From Oscillospiraceae bacterium (GTDB taxonomy: Bacteria; Bacillota; Clostridia; Oscillospirales; CAG-272): 64,000 nt of DNA. Both the position numbers and the translations under genes were made by a program. Positions 1 to 8,402 of the stretch are shown in pieces (position 1 is the stretch's first letter; the number at the start of each line of letters is the position of its first letter). The notes below the pieces were generated by a model that saw nothing but the letters and a program-made list of their open reading frames with translations, searched no databases and was not told the DNA's origin. The DNA lies in NCBI GenBank assembly GCA_015064155.1, contig SVST01000011.1, positions 1 through 64,000 on the forward strand. Reading direction: 5' to 3'.

Positions 1-1594
1 TCGCACCGCCGGTAACGGCATTGATGAACTCGTAGCCCTTGCCGGGCTCGTTGGGCTCAACGGTGATCTTAACGTGACCGTACTGACCGGAACCACCGGA
101 CTGCTTCTTGTACTTGCACTCGTGGTCAACCTTCTTACGGATGGTTTCCTTGTATGCAACCTGAGGTCTGCCGATGTTTGCCTCTACCTTGAACTCACGC
201 AGAAGTCTGTCTACGATGATATCGAGGTGAAGCTCACCCATACCTGCGATAATGGTCTGACCGGTTTCCTCGTCGGTGTAGGTACGGAACGTGGGGTCTT
301 CCTCTGCCAATTTTGCCAGAGCCAAGCCCATCTTTTCCTGACCTGCGCGAGTCTTCGGCTCGATCGCAACGCTGATAACGGGTTCCGGGAACTCCATCGA
401 TTCGAGGATAACGGGATGCTTTTCGTCGCAGAAGGTATCACCGGTGGTGGTATTCTTCACGCCGATTGCAGCCGCGATATCACCTGCATAGCAGCAATCG
501 ATATCGTGTCTTTCGTTGGAGTGCATCTGCAGAATACGACCCAAACGCTCGGTTTTGCCCTTGGTGGAGTTGTAAACCACAGAACCTGCAGCAACCGAAC
601 CGGAATATACGCGGAAATAGCAAAGCTTTCCAACGAACGGGTCGGTCATAATCTTGAACGCAAGAGCTGCAAAAGGCTCTTCGTCCGAAGAATGACGAAC
701 CTCATCCTCCTCGGTCTTGGGGTTCACGCCCGAGATCGGAGGAATGTCGGTAGGAGCAGGCATAAAGTCGATGATTGCGTCCAGAAGCTTCTGTACGCCC
801 TTGTTACGGTAAGAGGTACCGCAAACGACGGGAACGATCTCGTTGGCGATGGTAGCCTTACGAAGAGCAACCTTCAATTCGTCAACCGTGATCTCCTCGC
901 CCTCAAGGAACTTCATCATCAAATCGTCGTCGGTAGCGGCAATTGCCTCTACCATCTGCTCGCGATACATCTGAGCCTGTTCCTTCATGTCTTCGGGAAT
1001 CTCCTCAACACGCATGTCCTTACCAAGCTCATCGTAGTAAACGTCAGCCTCCATGGTCATCAGGTCGATGATACCGCGGAAAGTCATGTCCTTACCGATG
1101 GGGAGCTGGATCGGAACTGCATTCGCGCGCAGTCTTTGATGGATCATATCAATTACGTGATAGAAATCGGCACCGGTAATGTCCATTTTGTTTACGTAGA
1201 TCATTCTCGGAACCTTGTATTTGTCAGCCTGACGCCATACGGTTTCAGACTGAGGCTCAACGCCGCCCTTTGCGCACATAACGGTAACTGCACCGTCAAG
1301 AACACGCAGGGAACGCTCTACCTCAACGGTAAAGTCAACGTGGCCGGGGGTATCAATGATGTTGATACGCTTTCCTTTCCAGAAACAAGTGGTAGCTGCA
1401 GAAGTAATGGTAATACCTCTCTCCTGCTCCTGAGCCATCCAGTCCATGGTTGCGCCACCGTCGTGGGTTTCACCAAGCTTGTGCGTTTTACCCGTGTAGA
1501 ACAGGATACGCTCGGTTGTGGTGGTTTTACCCGCGTCGATATGCGCCATGATACCGATATTTCTGGTATTCTCAAGTGAATATTCTCTTGCCAT
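1..1594 (-). CDS. fusA: Elongation factor G (3' end beyond window)
   Basis: GTPase that drives ribosomal translocation and, with RRF, ribosome recycling; cytoplasmic. Not in the ORF track because no stop lies in the window. Reading the minus strand from the ATG at 1592-1594 gives [20 protein letters not shown]..., with the P-loop [12 protein letters not shown], the G3 motif DTPGHVDF and the G4 motif NKMD, then the domain II and III region ([17 protein letters not shown] is typical EF-G). About 531 codons are visible of a family length near 690, so the C-terminal domains IV-V are mostly missing at the edge. An AAGGAG sits 8 nt upstream of the start. It is the last visible gene of the rpsL-rpsG-fusA str operon, 34 nt after rpsG. 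Identification is secure. Confidence 0.97.
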   Translation of the reverse strand, partial: MAREYSLENTRNIGIMAHIDAGKTTTTERILFYTGKTHKLGETHDGGATMDWMAQEQERGITITSAATTCFWKGKRINIIDTPGHVDFTVEVERSLRVLDGAVTVMCAKGGVEPQSETVWRQADKYKVPRMIYVNKMDITGADFYHVIDMIHQRLRANAVPIQLPIGKDMTFRGIIDLMTMEADVYYDELGKDMRVEEIPEDMKEQAQMYREQMVEAIAATDDDLMMKFLEGEEITVDELKVALRKATIANEIVPVVCGTSYRNKGVQKLLDAIIDFMPAPTDIPPISGVNPKTEEDEVRHSSDEEPFAALAFKIMTDPFVGKLCYFRVYSGSVAAGSVVYNSTKGKTERLGRILQMHSNERHDIDCCYAGDIAAAIGVKNTTTGDTFCDEKHPVILESMEFPEPVISVAIEPKTRAGQEKMGLALAKLAEEDPTFRTYTDEETGQTIIAGMGELHLDIIVDRLLREFKVEANIGRPQVAYKETIRKKVDHECKYKKQSGGSGQYGHVKITVEPNEPGKGYEFINAVTGGA

Positions 1595-1628
1595 TGGTTT
1601 TTCTCCTTAGATAAACGCTGGCAACAGA

Positions 1629-2099
1629 TCAATATCTGTAGTGAGCAAACGCCTTGTTTGCTTCTGCCATACGGTGCGTTTCTTCTTTTTTCTTGAAAGC
1701 TCCGCCCGTGCTGTTCTTTGCGTCGATGATCTCTCCTGCAAGTCTTTCAGCCATGGTCTTTTCTCCACGCTTTCTTGCAAACAGAATCAACCAACGAAGA
1801 CCCAGCGTCTGGCGACGCTCTGCACGAACTTCCATCGGAACCTGGTAAGTGGAACCGCCCACACGGCGAGCCTTAACCTCCAGAACAGGCATGATGTTCT
1901 CAAGTGCTTCCTGGAATACTTCCAAAGCGTTCTGACCCTGCTTCTCCTCTACGAGCTTGAATGCATCGTAAACGATGGTCTGTGCAACGCCCTTCTTGCC
2001 GTCGTACATTACGTTGTTGATCAGCTTGGTTACCAGCTTAGAGCCATACAACGGATCCGGCAATACATCTCTTTTGGTAATACGACCTCTTCTCGGCAC
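1629..2099 (-). CDS. rpsG: 30S ribosomal protein S7
   Basis: Primary 16S rRNA-binding protein that nucleates assembly of the 30S head and contacts tRNA at the E site. The ORF track starts upstream at 2150, but the true N-terminus is the canonical (M)[15 protein letters not shown], read from a GTG at 2097-2099; a GGAGG lies 8 nt before this GTG, while the upstream residues MLLSTNDF... match no S7. From that start the protein is 156 aa, the normal S7 length, and ends HYRY. Internal stretches such as [15 protein letters not shown] and the conserved RWL are typical. Middle gene of the str operon, in the usual order between rpsL and fusA. Confidence 0.97.
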   Translation of the reverse strand: MPRRGRITKRDVLPDPLYGSKLVTKLINNVMYDGKKGVAQTIVYDAFKLVEEKQGQNALEVFQEALENIMPVLEVKARRVGGSTYQVPMEVRAERRQTLGLRWLILFARKRGEKTMAERLAGEIIDAKNSTGGAFKKKEETHRMAEANKAFAHYRY

Positions 2100-2257
2100 T
2101 GTACTTCCCTCCTTCATCAAAATTATGAAATCATTGGTACTCAAAAGCATACTTCTGTTAGCGCACGTCGGGTGAACATAAACATTAAATTTACGAAATA
2201 CACGTCTGACGGGCTATTTGCTTTTTCGTGTTCGGGATTTCTCCCGCGCGAGCAAAA

Positions 2258-2674
2258 TTACTTCTTCTTTGCTCTCTTTGCGCCGTACTTGGAACGGCCC
2301 TGGTTACGGTTTGCAACGCCCTGTGCGTCCAAAGAACCGCGAATGATGTGGTAACGTACACCGGGCAGGTCTCTTACACGTCCGCCTCTGATAAGAACGA
2401 CGGAGTGCTCCTGCAGGTTGTGGCCGATACCGGGAATGTAGACGGTTGCCTCAAGTCCGTTGGTCAGTCTTACTCTTGCAATTTTTCTCATTGCGGAGTT
2501 CGGCTTCTTCGGGCTGGTAGTAGATACCTTGGTGCAAACGCCTCTCTTCTGCGGTGCAGACTGATCGGTGGTGCTGTTCTTCAGGGAGTTAAAACCCTTC
2601 TGCAGAACGGGAGCCTTGGACTTGTAGACCTTAGCACCGCGACCCTGTCTGACGAGCTGGTTAAAGGTTGGCAT
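2258..2674 (-). CDS. rpsL: 30S ribosomal protein S12
   Basis: Decoding-centre protein of the small subunit, 138 aa. The N-terminal region has the Gram-positive-type insertion ([13 protein letters not shown]...) before [10 protein letters not shown], and the conserved [12 protein letters not shown] and [14 protein letters not shown] loops are present. The residue equivalent to E. coli Lys88 (position 101 here) is Arg, read directly from codon AGA in GGACGTGTAAGAGACCTG; the Lys43 equivalent (Lys56) is unchanged. AGGAGG-like sequence precedes the ATG. It is the first gene of the str operon, with a consensus promoter about 140 nt upstream and a 158-nt gap before rpsG that holds no gene. Confidence 0.97.
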   Translation of the reverse strand: MPTFNQLVRQGRGAKVYKSKAPVLQKGFNSLKNSTTDQSAPQKRGVCTKVSTTSPKKPNSAMRKIARVRLTNGLEATVYIPGIGHNLQEHSVVLIRGGRVRDLPGVRYHIIRGSLDAQGVANRNQGRSKYGAKRAKKK

Positions 2675-2815
2675 TCTTCTTTTCCTCCTTCTTCCGAAAT
2701 TTAATGTTTATATACAGACACCCGACCGAAATGCGGCCGTGTGATTCTGTCCCGTGTGTTCTTGCGCTCACCCTACCCAAAGCATAGTTCGGGCTATGGC
2801 ACGCAATTACAGTTT

Positions 2816-2844
2816 ATTATAGCATTTTCCCCCGATTTTGTCAA
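2816..2844 (-). promoter_or_regulatory. Sigma-A promoter of the str operon
   Basis: Minus-strand TTGACA (2839-2844) and TATAAT (2816-2821) with a 17-bp spacer, a perfect consensus, about 140 nt before the rpsL start. The long leader could carry regulation, but no known ribosomal-protein leader structure was recognised. The rest of the 2675-3057 gap holds only this promoter and the terminator of the gene at 3058. Confidence 0.85.
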
Positions 2845-2989
2845 GACGCAAGATTCTCCTTGCGAATTTTCTACCTTTTGCACAAATACTTCTCTGCTTT
2901 GCTCTATTATTTGCCATATTTTATAAGGATATTCGCGTTTTGGCACGTTGCAAAAGGCTCTTTTGGGAGTCTGACTCCGCAAATTTTGG

Positions 2990-3026
2990 AAAAAAAGCAC
3001 TCGGCGGCATCTTCACACCGCCGAGT
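2990..3026 (-). terminator. Rho-independent terminator of the Cys-repeat protein gene
   Basis: On the minus strand ACTCGGCGG and CCGCCGAGT (arms at 3018-3026 and 2999-3007) form a 9-bp GC-rich stem followed by GCTTTTTTT, about 30 nt after the stop at 3058. Confidence 0.85.
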
Positions 3027-3057
3027 ATGTTCGAAAACCGTCCGCCGAAGCGTTTGG

Positions 3058-3852
3058 TTAAATCTGCTTTCTTCTCTTGATCCGGAAGAACCAGAACAGG
3101 AATCCGCCGCCGCCAACAACCAAAAGCGTTGCTACGACGATAATGAGCACGATTGCCACCGTTCCAAGCCCCTTGGAGCTTTTCTTAGCCAGTGCATCCT
3201 CCAAGGTCTGATCCGAGCTTGCCTTCACTTCTCTTTCAAACTCACAGCGATTGCAAACGGCATCGCGCTTGTTGTCGTATTCATGCCCCAGTGCCTTCTT
3301 TTCATTCACGACGTAGCTGTCATGGCAATCCGCGCAAGCGTATTCGGTGTACCCCTTTTCGGTACAAGAGGGAGCAACCACGGTGGGGATATACGTATGT
3401 CCGTGTGCGGCAACAAAATCCGAAACGTAGGAATACTCGCAAACCTCGCAGGTATGCTTGATTCCGCCGTTCTCGGTACAGCTTACCTCGGTGCATTCAT
3501 CAACGTAGCTGTGACCCTTTGCGTCCACGTAAGAATCGGTATACAGATCACCGCAATTTTTGCAGGTATGCTCGGTATAGCCCTTTTCGGTGCAGGTGGG
3601 GTCAACCACGCGATCCTCGTAAACGTGTCCGATCGGAAGCACCACGTTATCGACGTAGCTGTGTCCGCACTTTTTGCACATATGCACGTCGTATCCTCGC
3701 TCGGTGCAGGTGGACTTGATCGTGTAATCGTTGTAGATATGTTCGCAAGCGTCGGCAGCGGAAGCAGAAATGCCCACCGCCTGAATCAGCACGAGAAGCA
3801 ATACGACCGAAAGCATGGTCATTACAATTCGGAAAGAAAAGGAACGTTTCAT
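3058..3852 (-). CDS. Membrane-anchored protein with Cys-pair repeats
   Basis: 264 aa from the ATG at 3852, chosen over the ORF-track start because MKRSFSFRIVMTML begins a signal peptide (ending near SASAADA) and GGGAG lies 7 nt upstream. The exported part holds about five imperfect repeats of roughly 34 residues, each with a TCTEKGY-type Cys, a CxxC pair such as CKKCG or CKNCG, then SYVD and GHxY. Such repeats occur in surface proteins of gut Clostridia and may bind metal or form small beta modules; this is inference. A C-terminal transmembrane helix (VAIVLIIVVATLLVVGGGGF) with a short positive tail anchors it facing outward. It is monocistronic, with its own promoter and terminator. Function unknown. 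Confidence 0.8.
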   Translation of the reverse strand: MKRSFSFRIVMTMLSVVLLLVLIQAVGISASAADACEHIYNDYTIKSTCTERGYDVHMCKKCGHSYVDNVVLPIGHVYEDRVVDPTCTEKGYTEHTCKNCGDLYTDSYVDAKGHSYVDECTEVSCTENGGIKHTCEVCEYSYVSDFVAAHGHTYIPTVVAPSCTEKGYTEYACADCHDSYVVNEKKALGHEYDNKRDAVCNRCEFEREVKASSDQTLEDALAKKSSKGLGTVAIVLIIVVATLLVVGGGGFLFWFFRIKRRKQI

Positions 3853-3952
3853 GATTTTCTCCCTTGATAAATATTTTTTTCGCAGCATCAAGCAGATTTT
3901 CAAAGCTCTGCCCGTGCGAAAAAAGGACACAAAAGTCCGGTGATACAGAAAC

Positions 3953-3981
3953 ATTATAGCATGTTAACCAAAAAAAGTCAA
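3953..3981 (-). promoter_or_regulatory. Sigma-A promoter for the Cys-repeat protein
   Basis: Minus-strand TTGACT (3976-3981), 17-bp spacer, TATAAT (3953-3958), about 100 nt before the ATG at 3852. It is divergent from the plus-strand promoter at 4035-4062. Confidence 0.8.
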
Positions 3982-4034
3982 TACCTTTTCCGAAATTATG
4001 GGGGCAACTTCTTTTCCTTTTTTATAAAAAGGTA

Positions 4035-4062
4035 TTGCATTTTTACAAAAAAGTGCTATAAT
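4035..4062 (+). promoter_or_regulatory. Sigma-A promoter for the 1140-aa lipoprotein
   Basis: TTGCAT (4035-4040), 16-bp spacer, TATAAT (4057-4062), about 70 nt upstream of the ATG at 4133. Confidence 0.7.
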
Positions 4063-4132
4063 GGACTTAGAACAGCCTACCCGCAGAGAACGAGGCAAGC
4101 TGTATCATGCATGAATGAAAGGAGAAACTACC

Positions 4133-7100
4133 ATGAATAGCATGAAAAAAGTCATTTTACTTTGCATCGCATTGGTGCTCGCTTTCACGCTGTGTTCCTG
4201 TGAAGCCCTGGGTGACGCCATAGCAAGCACGCTCGCAGACGCCGAAAGCAAAGCACCCGCATCCTCCGATGCACCCGCAAGCTCCGAAGAGCCCGTCGGC
4301 TCCGACGACACCCCCGCAAGCTCCGGCGAGCCCATCGTTTCCGACGGTGAGCCCATAGACTCCGCCGTAACACCCGAGGAGTCCGACGGCGAAGAGCCTA
4401 TCGGTTCCGACGGCAAGCCCGCTGCATCCGAGGAAACTCCCGAAGACTCCGCCGACGCTCCCGCGAGCACCAGTAACGGATTCGATTCCTCCGACGATCC
4501 GGACTACACCGATCCGTCCGGCGAGGTTGTATCGACCGTCAAACTGAGTGCAACCTTTGAGGGCGAAAATGAGTTTATCGAGTTCACCCTGAACAACGAC
4601 ATTACCGTTGCGGAATTTTTCACCAAGTACGTGCGGACCGTACTGCCCCTGACCTTTGAAGAAGCGTTGAACTATGCAACGATTACCATTAACGGTGCCG
4701 TTGTAGACGCGTCTTATGCCGAGAGGACTCTGCCGAGAGATGCTTGGGTCGCACTTGCTTTCCATAGCTACCCGGGTGCTGAAGAAGATCCCGAAGACAC
4801 CAAAGAGCCTCCCGTTTCCGAGGAAGATTCCTTTGCAAGCGGAGAGCCCTCTTACTCCGACGGAATGCCCGGTTGGACGAGCAACGATATCATCATCACG
4901 GTCTTCCCGCCCGCAACCAAGGACGAGCCCGAAACCGAAAAGGATCCTTGGGGTGGTGACGTGTCGTGGGAAGAGCCCATCGAAACCAAAGAGCCTCCTC
5001 GCACCGAAGCGACCGAGTCCCTGCCCGATGATGCAAACGGTGAGCCCGTTGTTACCGAAGATCCTTGGTGGACCAGCGACGATTGGGGCGGCACGGACAC
5101 CACGTGGAGTGAGCCCATTGCTACCAAAGAGCCCATTGCTACCGAAGAGCCCGTTGTTACCGAAGATCCTTGGTGGACCAGCGACGATTGGGGCGGCACG
5201 GACACCACGTGGAGTGAGCCCATTGATACCGAAGAGCCCATTTGGACCAAAGAACCTTGGGAAGAAACCACTGCTCCCGATGCGTCCTGGGATACCCCCG
5301 ACACGGTTGAGCCCGTATTGCCCGAGTACGTATTCCCCGAAATCGATAAATACGGCATCGCACTCCCCGCTTATTCCGACGAAGAAATTCTGGTACAAGT
5401 CGTTATAAACTACGGTAAATACAACGCCACCGTTACAAGTACGGTTATAAAGGCCGAAAAGCTCAGATATTCCCTGAAAGCGTTCTTCAGTGCTTACGTA
5501 GAGGGAACTTTAATGGACAGCTCCTTTGAGGACGTTTGGAACTCCGAGCGGTCTGTTTGGAAGCTGAACGGCAAGACTGTAACCGAAGAATCGGTTGTAA
5601 CACCCGGTGATCACTTGGTAATCACGGTCAACACCGGTGCAATCGAGCCCGATCCGAGCGAATCCGACTTCCCGATCACCACGTATTTCGAGCTGCCCGA
5701 TAACTACTTCATGCAGGCATACGGCTACGTTCCCGCGGAATACAAAACCTTGGGACTCTTCCTTTCCAATGAAATGGAGGTTCCGCTTGAAACCGTATTC
5801 TCAATGTATGCGTTCTACGTAAACGGTGAGCTTGCAGATGCCGATACCCCGATCACCTTCGATTGCTTCATTCACGCAATTCCCCTTACCGCAGAGGATG
5901 ACCCCGAGGACGATCCTACGGATGATCCTACGGATGATCCCACGGATGATCCCACGGATGATCCCGACGGGGAAATGATGGAGATCGTTGTTTTGACATT
6001 CTTCCCCGATGGAACTGGCGGAAAAGAAATCTTCAAGGTTCCCTTTGATAAGTACACGCTCCGCGATCTCTACAACAAGTACCTCAGCTACGGCGAAACC
6101 TTTGACAATACCCTTACGTACGGTACCTGGTATGTCAACGACGAGCCCGCAAAAGCCGGAACCATTGTTGGCGAGGGTGACGTTTTGAAATTCGTTTACG
6201 GCGAAGGCAAGAGCGACGAGGAGATCGATCCCGAGGAACCGATGTATTTCACGCTGACAATCTATTACCCCGACGGCTCGGTAGACAAGAATCCCCTCGA
6301 CGTTCCCGCACAAGACTTTTACACGCTCGCAGAGCTGGCAAACAACTACCTGCTTTACGACGAAACCTTTGATGATACCCTTACCTACGGTACTTGGTAC
6401 GTCAACGGTGCCCTTGCGGATGCAAAAACAATGATATATGACGGTGACAATATCGAGTTCGTATATCGCGACGAAGATATCGAAGAAGATATCGAAGAAA
6501 AGCCCGGAGATTCTACCGAAACCATGAAAGTTATCGTAGTGATCGAAATGGATGGTATGATCCTCGATAAATATCCCTTAGAAGTGCCCCTGGATGTCTA
6601 TTCCCTTAAAGAGCTCTTCGAAAACTACATGGGCGACGGCGAAAGCTTTGAAGAAACCCTGACCTACGGCACGTGGTATGTCAACGGCGAGGTTGCAGAC
6701 GCAAGAACCAGAGTTGTCAACGATGACACTTTAACGTTCGTGTATAACAGCGATGAAGAAATAGTATACGGCTTGGAGTTTTTCGTAGTCGTTGAAGACG
6801 GCGACTCCTTGCTCGGCTTCTCCTATCCCACCGATATCACCGATGAAACAATTCCGCTTTCCCTTTTCGTAGAAGACTATCTGTACGGTGACGGAACCAA
6901 GTTTGCCGAAACGCTCAAAACCGAGAAATGGCTGGTGGACGGCGAGGAAGCAAACGCAAAAACCATTCTCACGGACGGCTGCACGATTCGTTGCATCACC
7001 CTGACCCCCTCTGAAGAACCCATGACCCCCGGAGAGGGCGAAATTAAGGTTCGATACGAGGTTTCCACCCCCGAGATGCTGTTCGGCTACGCAATAATCG

Positions 7101-7555
7101 CAAAAGAAAGCATCACCTTTGAGGATTTCTGCATCATCATGACCGAGGGTGAAATGGCGTGCGAAGAATTCTTTGAGTATTACACCGCAACCGTAAACGG
7201 CAAAGATCTGACCCCCGAAACCGTACTGCAAAACGGTGACGTCATCTATTGTGTGTACCGTGATGACATCATATTTGACGACGAGGAATCCGAGAGCGAC
7301 GACATGGGATCCGATTTTGACGACTCTACTTCTTCCCCCGAGGGCTCGACCTCTGCCGACGGCTCGACCTCTATCGACGGGATCACGTCTTCCGACGGCT
7401 CGATGTCCTTTGGTGATTCCACGACCTCCGACGGTTCGGTAATCTTCAAGGAGTACGAGGGTTCGATTATAGAGGGAGATGGCACCGAAGAAAGCGGTGT
7501 CAAAATCTACACCGCTATCCCCGATGCAGACGGAAAGGTTACTTTGATCGTCTAA
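4133..7555 (+). CDS. Large modular surface lipoprotein
   Basis: 1140 aa. The start at 4133 (MNSMKK) is preferred to 4115 because the first ATG lies next to, and its next codons contain, the AAAGGAG ribosome binding site. Residues 1-25 are a lipoprotein signal with lipobox LCSC. Then comes an acidic Ser/Pro/Glu linker, followed by about eight modules of 75-85 aa, best seen in the middle three, which share LTYGTWYVN plus a GD(x)hxFVY ending. The pattern (a strand, an Asn-Gly turn, a terminal Gly-Asp loop) resembles beta-grasp DUF4430-like modules; this is inference. Two linkers contain DNA repeats (105-bp duplication at 5042, 12-bp units at 5909). The C-terminus is again Ser/Asp-rich. It is likely an elongated surface stalk or adhesin. 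Monocistronic, ending at a bidirectional terminator. Confidence 0.8.
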   Translation: MNSMKKVILLCIALVLAFTLCSCEALGDAIASTLADAESKAPASSDAPASSEEPVGSDDTPASSGEPIVSDGEPIDSAVTPEESDGEEPIGSDGKPAASEETPEDSADAPASTSNGFDSSDDPDYTDPSGEVVSTVKLSATFEGENEFIEFTLNNDITVAEFFTKYVRTVLPLTFEEALNYATITINGAVVDASYAERTLPRDAWVALAFHSYPGAEEDPEDTKEPPVSEEDSFASGEPSYSDGMPGWTSNDIIITVFPPATKDEPETEKDPWGGDVSWEEPIETKEPPRTEATESLPDDANGEPVVTEDPWWTSDDWGGTDTTWSEPIATKEPIATEEPVVTEDPWWTSDDWGGTDTTWSEPIDTEEPIWTKEPWEETTAPDASWDTPDTVEPVLPEYVFPEIDKYGIALPAYSDEEILVQVVINYGKYNATVTSTVIKAEKLRYSLKAFFSAYVEGTLMDSSFEDVWNSERSVWKLNGKTVTEESVVTPGDHLVITVNTGAIEPDPSESDFPITTYFELPDNYFMQAYGYVPAEYKTLGLFLSNEMEVPLETVFSMYAFYVNGELADADTPITFDCFIHAIPLTAEDDPEDDPTDDPTDDPTDDPTDDPDGEMMEIVVLTFFPDGTGGKEIFKVPFDKYTLRDLYNKYLSYGETFDNTLTYGTWYVNDEPAKAGTIVGEGDVLKFVYGEGKSDEEIDPEEPMYFTLTIYYPDGSVDKNPLDVPAQDFYTLAELANNYLLYDETFDDTLTYGTWYVNGALADAKTMIYDGDNIEFVYRDEDIEEDIEEKPGDSTETMKVIVVIEMDGMILDKYPLEVPLDVYSLKELFENYMGDGESFEETLTYGTWYVNGEVADARTRVVNDDTLTFVYNSDEEIVYGLEFFVVVEDGDSLLGFSYPTDITDETIPLSLFVEDYLYGDGTKFAETLKTEKWLVDGEEANAKTILTDGCTIRCITLTPSEEPMTPGEGEIKVRYEVSTPEMLFGYAIIAKESITFEDFCIIMTEGEMACEEFFEYYTATVNGKDLTPETVLQNGDVIYCVYRDDIIFDDEESESDDMGSDFDDSTSSPEGSTSADGSTSIDGITSSDGSMSFGDSTTSDGSVIFKEYEGSIIEGDGTEESGVKIYTAIPDADGKVTLIV
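5042..5230 (+). repeat. 105-bp in-frame duplication in the lipoprotein linker
   Basis: The stretch starting GAGCCCGTTGTTACCGAAG at 5042 recurs at 5147, so the period is 105 bp (35 codons), encoding EPVVTEDPWWTSDDWGG twice. The two copies look identical through GGAGTGAGCCCATTG, implying recent duplication or conversion. Confidence 0.85.
5909..5968 (+). repeat. 12-bp tandem repeat encoding DDPT
   Basis: Five 12-bp units of the form GATGATCCYACG encode (DDPT)4-DDPD between modules of the lipoprotein. In-frame copy-number change would alter linker length only. Confidence 0.85.
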
Positions 7556-7593
7556 TCCCCTCTTGATCACGCATTTATAATAAGGAAGAAAAC

Positions 7594-7625
7594 ACCGCCC
7601 CGAATCCGATCGGATTCGGGGCGGT
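7594..7625. terminator. Bidirectional terminator between convergent lipoprotein genes
   Basis: Perfect 14-bp stem ACCGCCCCGAATCC / GGATTCGGGGCGGT around a GATC loop, followed by CCTTTGGGTTT on the plus strand and GTTTTCTTCC on the minus strand. It sits between the stops at 7555 (+) and 7635 (-). Confidence 0.85.
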
Positions 7626-7634
7626 CCTTTGGGT

Positions 7635-8228
7635 TTATTCAAATTCATCGCGCGGCAGCTCAATCGCTGTGGTAGAAGGCTTGGATTCGGTTGAGGTCGC
7701 GGGTTCTTTGGAGGTTGCAGGTTCTTCGGAGGTCGCAGGCTCTTCGGAGGTCGCGGGCTCTTCGGAGGTCGCAGGCTCTTCGGAGGTCATAGGCTCTTCG
7801 GAGGTTGCAGGCTCTTCGGAGGTCGCGGGCTCTTCGGAGGTTGCAGGCTCTTCGGAGGTTGCAGGCTCTTCGGAGGTTGCAGGCTCTTCGGAGGTCATAG
7901 GCTCTTCGGAGGTTGCAGGCTCTTCGGAGGTCGCGGGCTCTTCGGAGGTCATAGGCTCTTCGGAAATCGTAGGTGCTCCCGACGTTTCGGGCAGCTCGTC
8001 ACTGTAGATCGGTGCAAGCGTAACGGAGGGCGGCAGCTCGCCTTCCTCCACGATCGGATCGGTGATAGCCTCGGAGTCGGTTGTTGCCACGGACTCGGTT
8101 TCTCCGCTGCTTGTCGAATCGGAGGATTCCGTACCGGACGGCACGGAATCCTTGCCCGACGCACAAGCGGTAGCCAAACAACCGAAGCAACACAACAAAG
8201 CAATCGGCAATATGAATTTTTTCAGCAT
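7635..8228 (-). CDS. Lipoprotein with TSEEPA tandem-repeat stalk
   Basis: 197 aa from ATG 8228 (the TTG at 8237, whose TTGA overlaps the upstream stop, is an alternative). The N-terminus MLKKFILPIALLCCFGCLATAC is a lipoprotein signal with a Cys at the LATAC lipobox. A Ser/Thr/Glu-rich region with PPSVTLAPIYSDELPE follows, then 15 six-residue units (TSEEPA or TSEEPM) encoded by 18-bp DNA repeats, and a short end TAIELPRDEFE. No enzymatic domain is visible, so it is probably a stalk or spacer on the surface. There is no good Shine-Dalgarno sequence; the stop of the 42-aa peptide gene overlaps the start region, so translation is probably coupled. Last gene of a three-gene unit with the cohesin protein. 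Confidence 0.75.
   Translation of the reverse strand: MLKKFILPIALLCCFGCLATACASGKDSVPSGTESSDSTSSGETESVATTDSEAITDPIVEEGELPPSVTLAPIYSDELPETSGAPTISEEPMTSEEPATSEEPATSEEPMTSEEPATSEEPATSEEPATSEEPATSEEPATSEEPMTSEEPATSEEPATSEEPATSEEPATSKEPATSTESKPSTTAIELPRDEFE
7698..7967 (-). repeat. 18-bp tandem repeat, 15 units
   Basis: Fifteen contiguous 18-bp units (consensus on plus strand GCAGGCTCTTCGGAGGTC) encode TSEEPA or TSEEPM; Met variants are units 1, 4 and 10 from the N-terminal side. The length is exactly 270 bp. Confidence 0.9.
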
Positions 8229-8233
8229 ACGTA

Positions 8234-8362
8234 TCAATCCAACAGAATCGGGTCACCGTCACCCCAGAAGCCGCCGCTGGAGGTCAGCACGTCATCTCGG
8301 CAAACAGCCATCAGGGTTACAACGGGTGCGATATATTCTTTTTTCATTTCACAGGTTTTCAT
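8234..8362 (-). CDS. 42-aa peptide with KKEYIAPVV...DVLTSSGG motif
   Basis: The ORF track extends to 8458, but AAAGGAG lies just upstream of the ATG at 8362, giving MKTCEMKKEYIAPVVTLMAV... ending DPILLD. Short proteins of the pattern K-x-Y-x-x-P-x-V ... D-V-[LI]-T-x-S-G-G are frequent in gut Firmicutes, often unannotated. It has no signal peptide or membrane helix and is acidic and Gly-rich at its end. It lies between the cohesin-domain gene (40 nt upstream) and the repeat lipoprotein, whose start overlaps its stop. It might be a leader that couples translation, a peptide precursor, or an uncharacterised small protein; the sequence does not decide. Confidence 0.65.
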   Translation of the reverse strand: MKTCEMKKEYIAPVVTLMAVCRDDVLTSSGGFWGDGDPILLD

Positions 8363-8402
8363 GGGAATCTTCTCCTTTAGAGTTTGATGTTTGATGTTTG
8401 AT

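Noticed and set aside
74-1579. Plus-strand 501-aa ORF opposite fusA
   Set aside because: It is the antisense shadow of EF-G; the minus frame has clear EF-G motifs and an RBS, the plus frame matches nothing.
2100-2257. Gene or RNA in the rpsL-rpsG gap
   Set aside because: The gap is non-coding on inspection, with no recognisable ORF, terminator or leader structure.
7669-8007. Plus-strand ORF of SSEVAG repeats
   Set aside because: It is the reverse reading of the TSEEPA repeat; the minus frame has a signal peptide and lipobox.
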